51,025 nucleotides of DNA from Novosphingobium panipatense (lineage in GTDB: Bacteria; Pseudomonadota; Alphaproteobacteria; Sphingomonadales; Sphingomonadaceae): contig NZ_MSQB01000032.1 in the NCBI RefSeq assembly GCF_002149965.1, forward strand, positions 1 through 51,025. Direction: 5' to 3'. A program made the translations under genes and the position numbers. The notes beneath the pieces are model-generated. The model did not search any database, was not told the origin of the DNA, and saw only the letters and a program-made list of their open reading frames with translations. Below are positions 25,510 to 34,264 of the stretch, one piece after another. Each line of letters begins with the position of its first letter. Within the stretch, counting starts at the first letter, position 1.

Positions 25510-26994
25510 TCAGAGCGGTCCGGTGTCGCCCAGAACCGCCGTCAACACGGCGTGGTGCAAGCCGGCAGGGGTCAGGTCGGCCTGGAGATTATCGTCCCGG
25601 ACGATCTGCCCCGTCCGATCAAGACGCACCATCACATAGGGCGTGTGACGATCTCCGCCTGGCGCGGTGGCACCCGGAATGCTTGGGCGATGGTCGCCGA
25701 AGAACACCAGCAAGGTCGGTCGGGCGAGCGCGCCAAGCCCTCCGATGAGCGTCGTCAGCATTGCGTCGCTGTTTTTCACGAGTCGCATGTAGCTCTGCTT
25801 AAGATCACCGTCTGCGTTTCCGTCCGGTGCCCAAGGGCCGTGGTTTTCGATCGTGACAGCATAGATCAAGCTGGGCGCGGCAGCCTTTGCGGCGATCGAG
25901 ATTATCTCGTCAGCTATGGCCGCATCGGTAACATAGCGTCCCTCTTCGGCAGAAGGCGGTGTAAAGCAGTCTTCGCCGACCAGCTTGTCGAAACCGGCGG
26001 CAGGCATGATCCGGTCGCGGCCATAGAAACGCATGTCGTGCGGGTGGAGGAACAGGCTACGCCAGTTTCCGCCTTCGGCCTTCAGACGCGCTGGCATGGC
26101 ATAGGAGCCCTCGCCCAGCGCAGTTAGAAACGGGTCGTAGCGGCGAAACCCCAGTTCCTCCTCGTCCAATCCGAATAGCACACCGTATTCGGTGCGCATC
26201 GTGTAGGCGCCGAACCCGCTGACCATGAGCCGGCCATGCTGGCAGGCCTTTTCTCGCGCGGCCTTGAGACCCGGCAAGACGAGTGAGGTATCTTCGAAGA
26301 TTTCGGCCGGATCCGCAAAGCTCTCGCACTGAACGACCACAACCAGCTCGGGTGCATCGCTAGGCGGTGTGCGCCTTGCATAGGCGCAGGGCAGAGGATC
26401 GCGGCTCTCCCGCCAGCGTAGCCAGTAGAGTAGCAGCACCGGCAGCAGCCCGTGGCGCAGAACATCGCCGTGTGCGTCCGGTACGCGGGCTATCCGCCGG
26501 ATCGGTGCGCATCGGACGGAAAGCGTCAGAACCGCGAGGCTGATCGTCAGAATGCCCAGCCCGATCAGATGCACTTGCAAGGTTGGAACGAAGAGCCAGG
26601 CGAGCAAGGCGAAAAGAACGGTCGCGACCAGTCCGGCGACCATGCGCTGCCAGATCGCGACGGCGGAGAGGTAGAATTGTGGATGCCGGAATACCGCCCC
26701 GATGAGCGCTAGGTCAGAAAACAGGAGCGGTTCGCCGAGCATCGCACTCTTGGCGTTCGAAGCTACTGCCAACAAGGCCAGAACACCCAGGGCCAGTCCG
26801 GAAGATACCGCGACGTTGCCGCAAGCGGCCAGGCAGAGGCCAAAAAGTGCCGCTATTGTCCATATTAGCAGCCATAAACCCGCTGTGCTACGCAGTGAGA
26901 ACGGTGGGAAATTGCCGTTACGCGGGCGTACAAGACCGTCGAGCAGGAGTGCGCCGAGCAGCAGAGCTGCGAATATCATTCCGTCGATCGTCAC
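25510..26994 (-). CDS. LTA synthase/MdoB-like membrane sulfatase-fold transferase
   Basis: 494 residues, GTG start (an ATG five codons later is possible). Five or so transmembrane helices in the first 190 residues, then a periplasmic alkaline-phosphatase-fold domain: VVVVQCESFADP (metal), SGFGAYTMRTEYGVLFGL with the likely Thr nucleophile, FYGRDRIMP and FFGDHRPSIPG (metal His/Asp). Such enzymes move phosphoglycerol or phosphoethanolamine onto glycans or lipids in the envelope. Next to two lipid hydroxylases; the acceptor is unknown. Confidence 0.83.
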   Translation of the reverse strand: MTIDGMIFAALLLGALLLDGLVRPRNGNFPPFSLRSTAGLWLLIWTIAALFGLCLAACGNVAVSSGLALGVLALLAVASNAKSAMLGEPLLFSDLALIGAVFRHPQFYLSAVAIWQRMVAGLVATVLFALLAWLFVPTLQVHLIGLGILTISLAVLTLSVRCAPIRRIARVPDAHGDVLRHGLLPVLLLYWLRWRESRDPLPCAYARRTPPSDAPELVVVVQCESFADPAEIFEDTSLVLPGLKAAREKACQHGRLMVSGFGAYTMRTEYGVLFGLDEEELGFRRYDPFLTALGEGSYAMPARLKAEGGNWRSLFLHPHDMRFYGRDRIMPAAGFDKLVGEDCFTPPSAEEGRYVTDAAIADEIISIAAKAAAPSLIYAVTIENHGPWAPDGNADGDLKQSYMRLVKNSDAMLTTLIGGLGALARPTLLVFFGDHRPSIPGATAPGGDRHTPYVMVRLDRTGQIVRDDNLQADLTPAGLHHAVLTAVLGDTGPL

Positions 26995-27856
26995 TGTTAT
27001 GCTGTGCTACTTTGACCTTGCGTCCTACACCGTTCGAGCGTGTTCCGGCCGGCGGAGCAGCGCTCATAGCGGGCGGCTACAAGGCTGTCATCCGATGTCT
27101 GCGCGTACCCATATGCACAGGGGGCTGCTGGGTCGGCTTTAGTGGGACGTCACCGTGAACCGCTTGGCAAAGAACCGTTTAAGAATGATCCGGCGACTTC
27201 CCTGCACGATCGTTCGAATAAGTGTCAAAACCAGCGTAGTCGATGCATCAGATCCGCCTTCAGTCACGGAGCTCAAGATAACCAGAGTTGCTCCATAGCG
27301 ACCGCCCTCTGCGGTATCAGGGCGATCGAAATGGCTGCGGGGTCGCCATGGAAGCAGTGAATTTTGCTTTCATTATTTTAACCGGAGTGCTCCGATCGAG
27401 ATGATAGTTTGACGCTGCGGCGATCGACATTTCATAATGCTGCAATTCTCTATTGCAGCCGATTGGAATCTTCGGGATGCCGGGATGCATGTCCAGGCCG
27501 CTCACGGCTAAAGATCCCGGCGCGTGCTCAAGCATCGCAACCTTCATGCCCGGGTCCCGCACTCACCCCTCTTGCAAAGTGACCAAGTGTGCGTAGTCTG
27601 AACCTCGCTGCCTTTCGGCGCAGAGGTGAGCCAATCCCCTCTTGGAACAATCGCTCGGCGCGAAAGCATCCGGGCCGCTGGCGTGAATGTCCAGGCCGAT
27701 AAGGCTAAAGGCGCCGGTACTCGATTTCGAAGTGTTGGCTTCGTCGGGCTCCGGCCTGACGAACTCCGCTTGGAGAAAGCCCATGAAGATGGGCAACTTG
27801 ACTTTCCGCATCTTGCGGGATGCATCGGCGCAGTTTGCTGCTGGTGAGGCGCTGTC
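26995..27856. other. Long gap without a supported gene
   Basis: Short open frames on both strands show no family features. A 22-25-bp motif (ATGTCCAGGCCG, 4-5 nt, GGCTAAAG) occurs twice, at 27489-27513 and 27687-27710. The right end should contain the promoter of the sigma factor gene. Base composition is lower in GC than the flanks, as expected near an insertion boundary. Confidence 0.4.
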
Positions 27857-28438
27857 ATGGTTCTGAGCAGGACGCAGGACGATTGCCTGAAAACCGGCGC
27901 GATAAGTGAAGGTGATCCTCTGCCGCCGGACGACCGGGTCACAAGGCGCGATCCCGACTGGCTCGAGCTCCTCTACCAGGCGCATCGCGACCGGCTCATG
28001 CGGTTTGCCGGCCGGCACGCTTCGGCGGAAAGAGCAGGCGATATCGTGCAGCAGCTTTTCATGCGTCTGGCTGGACGAAGCAAGGACGAGCCACTCGAAC
28101 TCGCTGCCCCGGCCGCCTATTTGCGGCAGGCGACCATCAACATCATCAGGGACGAAGCGCGCCAGGCAGTCCGGCGCTGCGCAGTCCTTCACGATAGCGG
28201 TGTCGATGATCTCGAGGGCTTCGATACGGTGTCGGCGCTCGAAGCGCGGGATACGTTGGTCCGCCTCGAGGCGATCATGGCACGTCTCAAGCCCAGGACC
28301 CGCGAAATCTTTCTCGCGCACCGACTCGACGGCTATAGTTATAGTGAAATAGCGACGATGACCGGTCTGAGCGTGAAAGCTATCGAGAAACATATGAGCA
28401 AGGCGATCGCGCACGTCTCGCGGCACCTTAAACGTTGA
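27857..28438 (+). CDS. ECF RNA polymerase sigma factor (FecI-like)
   Basis: 193 residues. Region 2 at about 38-100 (LLYQAHRDRLMRFAGRHASA, DIVQQLFMRL) and region 4 at 135-190 (LKPRTREIFLAHRLDGYSY, then LSVKAIEKHMSKAIAHVSRH as HTH). No region 3, so it is a group IV sigma. Followed 25 bp later by a FecR-like anti-sigma and then an STN-bearing TonB receptor, the classical surface-signalling trio. Here it should activate the receptor/isopeptidase genes in response to a lasso peptide. Confidence 0.92.
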   Translation: MVLSRTQDDCLKTGAISEGDPLPPDDRVTRRDPDWLELLYQAHRDRLMRFAGRHASAERAGDIVQQLFMRLAGRSKDEPLELAAPAAYLRQATINIIRDEARQAVRRCAVLHDSGVDDLEGFDTVSALEARDTLVRLEAIMARLKPRTREIFLAHRLDGYSYSEIATMTGLSVKAIEKHMSKAIAHVSRHLKR

Positions 28439-28463
28439 CGGTGAGGGCAGGAGCCGCACGGCA

Positions 28464-29444
28464 ATGAGCATTGAGCGGGAAGCGGCCGACTGGTTTGCGC
28501 GCATGCGCGGGCCTGACGCGGAATCCTTACGCGAGGCTTTCGAGGTCTGGCGCTCCGATCCGGCGCGAGCCCAGGCCTACGATGACAAGCTGCGCGTCTG
28601 GGACGCGACCATGTTCCTGGCAAATACCGCAACGGGAAAGCACCGTAATCTTGAAGGCTACCGCAGCAGGAAATTCACCCGGCCAACCTGGACATGGGCT
28701 GCAGCGGCATTCCTCGCAATCGGAATCGGCATCATGCTGGCGCTTCATGGCGCGGGGGAAAGAGATGCGCAGTCCAGTTCACATCGGCTCGAATCGGCGG
28801 CGATGGACAAGGTGCCCCGAACTATCCGCCTTCCCGACGGTTCGAAGGTGATCCTTGATCGCGGCGCGCGTCTCCAGATCGCGTTCGACGTAGGGGAGCG
28901 GCGCCTGCGACTGCTTGCCGGCCGTGCTCGCTTTGCCGTAGCCCACGAAAAGCGAAGGGCTTTCATCGTCGAGGCGGGCGGGGGCGGCGTCGTCGCGCAC
29001 GGAACTCTCTTCGATGTCGAACTTCTGCCGGACGGCACCGATGTTTCCCTGCTCGAAGGCGCGGTCGCGGTTAGCAGCCTGCATGCGGGCGGGGGCAGCA
29101 TCGATCTCGAGGCGGGGCAAAGTGTATCTCTGGTTGGCGGAAAACTGGGGAAACCCCGTACCGCGGCCTCGGCGGATCGGCAGTGGCCGCGAGACATGAT
29201 CACGTTCGAGAGACAGGAACTGGTCGACGCCGTTGCTGCCTTCAATCGCACCAGTTCCATCCCCGTGGTCGTCGATGGTTCGGTTCCGAGCGGGATGAAG
29301 ATCACGGGCTCGTTCCACCGGTCCGATGCCGAGGCCTTTGCCTGGCAGGTAGCCGAAACGTTCGGCTTGCAGGTAGAAACGAAAGACGACGGTACCTTGA
29401 TGCTGGCTTATCCTATGCGGGAAAAAGATCGAAAAAACCTTTAG
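28464..29444 (+). CDS. FecR-like anti-sigma/signal transducer
   Basis: 326 residues. N-terminal cytoplasmic sigma-binding part (AADWFARMRGP...EAFEVWRSDPARAQAYDD), one transmembrane helix at about 73-93 (TWTWAAAAFLAIGIGIMLAL), then the periplasmic FecR domain (TIRLPDGSKVILDRGARLQI, GRARFAVAHEKRRAFIVEAG) and a C-terminal STN-like end (ITGSFHRSDAEAFAWQVAET). It would receive the signal from the receptor encoded next. Confidence 0.92.
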   Translation: MSIEREAADWFARMRGPDAESLREAFEVWRSDPARAQAYDDKLRVWDATMFLANTATGKHRNLEGYRSRKFTRPTWTWAAAAFLAIGIGIMLALHGAGERDAQSSSHRLESAAMDKVPRTIRLPDGSKVILDRGARLQIAFDVGERRLRLLAGRARFAVAHEKRRAFIVEAGGGGVVAHGTLFDVELLPDGTDVSLLEGAVAVSSLHAGGGSIDLEAGQSVSLVGGKLGKPRTAASADRQWPRDMITFERQELVDAVAAFNRTSSIPVVVDGSVPSGMKITGSFHRSDAEAFAWQVAETFGLQVETKDDGTLMLAYPMREKDRKNL

Positions 29445-29519
29445 GGTAAATCCGAACCGGCACCGTTCCCGTCACGAAGGATCCCGCGAACAGCGGATCC
29501 CCGGGATGGAGGTCACCAA

Positions 29520-32117
29520 GTGCGTCACCGTTTATGGGCGTGCTGCAGTCTGGCTGCAGCCGCAATGGCATCCTGCGCTCCGATCACGGCGCAGGCTCAG
29601 GAAGGTTCGAGGGAGCCTGAGCGAAAGTTGCTCCATCTTTCGGCGCAGCCGCTGTTTGGCACGCTGCGCGAACTCGGACAGATCTTCGCTGTAAACATCA
29701 GCGCCGACGACGCCGATATCGCCGATCTCAGCGGGCGCAGGCTCGACGGCGACTACACGCTGCAAGAGGCGCTTCGCGTACTTCTCGTCGGAACCAGTCT
29801 GAAGGCGAGGGCGAGCGGCGACGGCTTCGTGATCGGGCTGCCGGACCCGGAAGGGCAGGGCGGGGAAGGGCCGGGCGGCGAGGGGATCGTCGTGACGGGC
29901 TCGCGAATTCGCGGTGCAGCCGTTGCCTCGACCACCTTAACCTACGAGCGCGAGGCCATGCGCGATGCAGGGCAATCGTCCGTTGCCGAGGTCCTGCGCG
30001 CGATCCCGCAGAATTTCGGCGGCGGCCAGAATGCAGGTGTCGGCTACAACGTGCCGGGCGGGCGAGGCGTCGATCTCGACGGTGGCTCCTCGATCAACCT
30101 CAGGGGCCTGGGAAGCGATGCCACGCTGACGCTGCTCGACGGGCGGCGACTGAGCTACGCTGGCGTGACCCAAGGGGTCGACGTCTCCGCCATTCCCTTC
30201 GGCGCCATCGAGCGCATCGACGTCGTTCCGGACGGTGCTTCGGCGCTGTTCGGTTCGGATGCGGTCGCAGGGGTCGCCAATATCATCCTGCGCCGCCGGT
30301 TTGACGGCCTCGAGACGAGCGCGCGGCTGGCCGGTTCGACGGACGGCGGCAACTTCCAGCAGCAGTACGGAGCCACGGCGGGCAGGACCTGGCAGTCGGG
30401 AAGCGTGCTCGCCTCCTACGAATTCGCGCGCACCACCGCAATCGAAGCGGATCGTCGCTCCTATGCCGAGACGCGGACCCCGGGCGTCACGCTGGCGCCG
30501 TACCTGCGCCATCACAATGCCGCGCTCGTCGTGCGGCAGGATCTCGCCGCAAATCTCACGTTCGATCTCGACCTCCTCTACAACAAACGCTGGTGGAAAC
30601 AGACGCTGCCGCTCAATGCGTCCGGCGATCTCGCGGTGAGCCGCGTCGACTTCGCGCGCAAATCGGAAGCCTGGGGCGCGGCGCCGTCGCTGACCCTGGC
30701 GCTGCCTTCCGACTGGCTGGTGACGCTGGGCAGCAGCTACGGATGGAATCGCTCCGCGTTCGGCGGTCTGAACACGATTGGCGGGATGCGGACCGAGGCC
30801 AGTTCCGGTGTCTATCGCAACACCACTGGGAATATCGAGCTCTCCGGTACCGGCAGGCTTGTCGAACTTCCCGGCGGCAGCGTGAAGGCTGCGCTCGGCG
30901 GGGGATATCGTCGCAGTGACTTCCGGCGAACAGGTTCGGCGCCCGGCGCCTCCATTGAAGCTTCGCAGGACAGCTACTACGCCTTCGGCGAGCTTGCCGT
31001 ACCCGTGTTCGGTGAAGGTCAGCTTCCCGCGCTCGGCGAGCGGCTCGATCTCAGTCTTTCTGCGCGCTACGAGCGCTATCCCGGCGTCGGCTCCGTCGTC
31101 ACTCCCAAAATCGGGGCAATCTATGCGCCAACCAGGGATATTTCGGTCAAGGGAAGCTGGGGCCGTTCCTACCGCACGCCCACGCTCTACGAGCAATTCC
31201 GACCAGCGACGGTCTTGCTCTACGCCGCCCCGGTGCTCGGCGCGAGCGGCGGCGGGACAGCCTTGCTGGTCTCCGGCGGCAATCGGGACTTGCGGCCCGA
31301 GCGCTCGACCAACTGGTCGGCCACGCTCGATATTCATCCCCGGGCCCTGGAAGGGTTCAACCTCGAAATCAGCTATTTCGACATTCGCTACCGCGACCGG
31401 ATCGTCACGCCGATCCCCTATACCGCGCAGTCGCTGTCTAACGCGATCTACGCCCCTTACGTCACGCGTGATCCAGACCCCGACGAACAGGCAGACGCGC
31501 TGGCGCGAGGGGCAACCTTCACCAACTATTCCGGGGCTGCCTACGATCCGGCTACGGTGATCGCCATTGTCGACAATTCCAACATCAATGCCGGACGCCA
31601 GACGGTGCGCGGGGTCGATGTGCTCGCCGGCTATCGGTTCGATCTGGGGGGAGGTGTGCTGCGTGCCGCCTTCAACGGCAGCTACATTGAGAGCAGGCAG
31701 CAGATCGCCGCCGGACAGGCGGTCACGCAGATGGCCGGGACGATCTTTAACCCGCCGCATTACCGGGCGCGCGGCGAGGTCGGATGGAGCGACGAACGGT
31801 TTTCCCTGCTTGCCGCGGTCAACTACATCGGGCCGGTGCGCGATGTTCGCTCGGCTTCCGCACGCCGGATCGGCGCCATGGCGCCGGTCGATCTGACCTT
31901 GCGTTATCACCTGGAGCGGAACGACGCGGGCCTGAATCACGCGAACCGGAGAAGTACCCTGTTCGCCGGGATCGACGTGATCGCCTCGATCCAGAACGCC
32001 TTCAACGACAAGCCAAGCCCCATCGCGGTCCGGGCCTATACCGACACGCCCTACGACAGTACCAACTACTCGCCCTTTGGCCGCGTCCTCAGCCTCACGG
32101 TGTCCAAGAAATGGTAA
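29520..32117 (+). CDS. TonB-dependent receptor with N-terminal STN signalling domain
   Basis: 865 residues, GTG start with GGAGG 9 bp upstream. Signal peptide MRHRLWACCSLAAAAMA...AQAQ. STN domain at about 38-108 (LSAQPLFGTLRELGQIFAVN, LDGDYTLQEALRVLLVGTSL), then plug (IVVTGSRIRG, LRGLGSDATLTLLDGRR, DAVAGVANIIL) and barrel ending LSLTVSKKW. The STN domain marks a transducer that contacts FecR. Overlapping the isopeptidase gene by 7 bp and belonging to a lasso locus, it is most likely the importer of the mature lasso peptide. Confidence 0.93.
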   Translation: MRHRLWACCSLAAAAMASCAPITAQAQEGSREPERKLLHLSAQPLFGTLRELGQIFAVNISADDADIADLSGRRLDGDYTLQEALRVLLVGTSLKARASGDGFVIGLPDPEGQGGEGPGGEGIVVTGSRIRGAAVASTTLTYEREAMRDAGQSSVAEVLRAIPQNFGGGQNAGVGYNVPGGRGVDLDGGSSINLRGLGSDATLTLLDGRRLSYAGVTQGVDVSAIPFGAIERIDVVPDGASALFGSDAVAGVANIILRRRFDGLETSARLAGSTDGGNFQQQYGATAGRTWQSGSVLASYEFARTTAIEADRRSYAETRTPGVTLAPYLRHHNAALVVRQDLAANLTFDLDLLYNKRWWKQTLPLNASGDLAVSRVDFARKSEAWGAAPSLTLALPSDWLVTLGSSYGWNRSAFGGLNTIGGMRTEASSGVYRNTTGNIELSGTGRLVELPGGSVKAALGGGYRRSDFRRTGSAPGASIEASQDSYYAFGELAVPVFGEGQLPALGERLDLSLSARYERYPGVGSVVTPKIGAIYAPTRDISVKGSWGRSYRTPTLYEQFRPATVLLYAAPVLGASGGGTALLVSGGNRDLRPERSTNWSATLDIHPRALEGFNLEISYFDIRYRDRIVTPIPYTAQSLSNAIYAPYVTRDPDPDEQADALARGATFTNYSGAAYDPATVIAIVDNSNINAGRQTVRGVDVLAGYRFDLGGGVLRAAFNGSYIESRQQIAAGQAVTQMAGTIFNPPHYRARGEVGWSDERFSLLAAVNYIGPVRDVRSASARRIGAMAPVDLTLRYHLERNDAGLNHANRRSTLFAGIDVIASIQNAFNDKPSPIAVRAYTDTPYDSTNYSPFGRVLSLTVSKKW

Positions 32118-34264
32118 AGTTCTCTTCCAGCCTGCTCGCACTGGTGGGCGCTCTTTGCGGTGCGGGCCAGGCGCATGCCGCCTGCGACGATCTCCTGCCC
32201 TCGGCCCAGACGGTGCGGTCGCCAGAGTTGTCGTCAGCGGCGTCCTCCGGGGCACCGGGCCGGGCCATGACCACCATGGATCTCGCCCGGATCCGCGATA
32301 TCGGCGACACCGAGGTGATTTCAAATCCCCAGAGCCCCTATGCCTTGTCCCCCGACGGGCGCAGCATCGCCTTCGTCATCGCGAGGGGCGATCCCACGAC
32401 GAATAGCTACTGCTCGGCGCTGGTCGTCATGGCGCGCAAGGGCGGCGGCGCGCCGCGGATCATCGACCGCGGGGGAGCGATCCCGCGCCTCGCTGCGGTG
32501 TTCCGCGATCTCTACATCGTCACCGGCTTTCCCGACACGATCGTTCCCGCCTGGTCGCCGGACGGGACCGCGATCGCCTACCGCAAGGAGGTCGGCGGTA
32601 TTGTCCAGCTCGTCGCCGCCAAGACTGACGGCAGCGGTAGCCGCGTGCTCACCCAGGAAGGCAGCAATGTCGAGAATTTCACGTGGCTCCCGGATTCCGG
32701 GGCGCTAGCCTACTTCACGAGGCCGGGCCGGGACGCGGCCAGACAAAGGATCGCTCGCGAAGCCCGAACCGGCTGGCTCTACGACAAAAGTATTCTGCCC
32801 ATGCAATCCTGGGAGCCGCAGCCGTGGGCAAAGGACCTGGCGAGGACGGCCTTCGTGGTGGAACTCGCAGGTCCCAGGGTTCGCCTGGCGACGCCGCAGG
32901 AGGAGCGGTTCATAAATCCGCCGCCGGCAGCGGGAGCCCCTTACGAGCTTGCCGTTCGGGCTCCGAACGGCGCATCGGCATGGACAGCGCCGGTCAGCGA
33001 CCTTCCCTATGCGAAGCGCCGGGTCTGGGCGCGAGTTCCCGGCGGCAAGGACATCGCCTGCAAGCTCGACGGCTGCACCGGCAAGATCGGCCGCCTGTTC
33101 TGGCAGCAAGACGGCAAGTCCGTCGTCTTCCTCGCCCGCGAAGGATGGAACAGCGAGGATTTCGTCCTCTACCGCTGGGTGCCGTCCAGCAATCGTCTCA
33201 CCACGATCCTGCGCACCAGCGATGCCCTGACCGGCTGTATCTTTGCAGGTGACGAACTCGTATGCGGCCGCGAGAACGCCGCCACCCCCCGACGCATCAT
33301 GGGGGTCGATCTTGCGTCGGGGCGCAGCCGCCTCATTTTCGACCCGAACCCGGAGTTTGCGAAGCTGAACCTGGGGAAGGTCACGCGCCTCAAGGTCAGG
33401 AGCGATCGCGGCTATCCTGCCTGGGCCGATCTGGTCCTGCCGCCGGATTACGACGGCAGGAGCAAGCTGCCTCTCGTCGTCGTCCAGTATCGCAGCACCG
33501 GCTTCCTGCGCGGCGGGATCGGCGATGACTATCCAATCTATCCCATGGCCGCGAAAGGCCTCGCCGTGCTGAGCTTCGATCGACCGCCGTCGGTCGGCAG
33601 CCAGGACCCTTCCGTGAAAACTTTCGAGCAGGGCCGCGCTGTCGACTGGAACGATTGGGCCGATCGCAAGAACACGCTTTCCGCGATCGAGGCAGGCATC
33701 GATGCTGCCGTTGCAACTGGGACAATCGATCCCGAACGCATCGGCATCAGCGGCCTAAGCGACGGTGCCTCCACCATCGAGTTCGCGCTGATCAATTCCC
33801 GCCGTTTCAAGGCGGCGGCCATGAGCACCTGCTGCGACGACCTGCTTACCCAGACCGTGCTCGGTGGCTTTGCATGGGGCGAGGAAATTTTGCGGCGGGG
33901 CGTCCCGCCTTCGGTCGACAACGACCGGGAGTACTGGAAGCCGATTTCGCTCTCGGTCAACGCGCGCAAGATCGATACCCCGATACTCATGCAGGTGGCG
34001 GATCGGGAGGCGTCGCTTGGGCTACCGGCCATCGGCGCGCTGAACGAGGCGGGAAAACCGCTCGAAGTCTATGTGTTCCCTGACGAGTATCACAACAAAT
34101 GGCAGCCGGCGCACCGGCTTGCGGTCTATGACCGCGCCATCGACTGGTTCAACTTCTGGCTGCGGGATCATGAAGATCCGGCGCCTGGGAAACGGGAGCA
34201 GTACGCTCGCTGGCAGGAGCTTGCGCGCAGGGCGCCGAAGGGAGGAACCTCGATGAGTCCCTGA
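32111..34264 (+). CDS. Atxe2-type lasso peptide isopeptidase
   Basis: 717 residues, ATG inside the receptor stop region. Signal peptide MVKFSSSLLALVGALCGAGQAHA, a seven-bladed-propeller-like middle part (SPYALSPDGRSIAFVIARGD, VPAWSPDGTAIAYRK) and a C-terminal prolyl-oligopeptidase/alpha-beta hydrolase domain. Catalytic triad: Ser550 (GLSDGAS), Asp631 (VADREASL), His661 (DEYHNKW). The family hydrolyses the isopeptide bond of a threaded lasso peptide after import. Its last 116 bp overlap tail-to-tail the 3' end of the cyclase gene on the other strand. Confidence 0.93.
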   Translation: MVKFSSSLLALVGALCGAGQAHAACDDLLPSAQTVRSPELSSAASSGAPGRAMTTMDLARIRDIGDTEVISNPQSPYALSPDGRSIAFVIARGDPTTNSYCSALVVMARKGGGAPRIIDRGGAIPRLAAVFRDLYIVTGFPDTIVPAWSPDGTAIAYRKEVGGIVQLVAAKTDGSGSRVLTQEGSNVENFTWLPDSGALAYFTRPGRDAARQRIAREARTGWLYDKSILPMQSWEPQPWAKDLARTAFVVELAGPRVRLATPQEERFINPPPAAGAPYELAVRAPNGASAWTAPVSDLPYAKRRVWARVPGGKDIACKLDGCTGKIGRLFWQQDGKSVVFLAREGWNSEDFVLYRWVPSSNRLTTILRTSDALTGCIFAGDELVCGRENAATPRRIMGVDLASGRSRLIFDPNPEFAKLNLGKVTRLKVRSDRGYPAWADLVLPPDYDGRSKLPLVVVQYRSTGFLRGGIGDDYPIYPMAAKGLAVLSFDRPPSVGSQDPSVKTFEQGRAVDWNDWADRKNTLSAIEAGIDAAVATGTIDPERIGISGLSDGASTIEFALINSRRFKAAAMSTCCDDLLTQTVLGGFAWGEEILRRGVPPSVDNDREYWKPISLSVNARKIDTPILMQVADREASLGLPAIGALNEAGKPLEVYVFPDEYHNKWQPAHRLAVYDRAIDWFNFWLRDHEDPAPGKREQYARWQELARRAPKGGTSMSP

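Noticed and set aside
29937..32324. 795-codon open frame on - across the second receptor
   Set aside because: Same GC-rich antisense effect; the plus strand has STN, plug and barrel.
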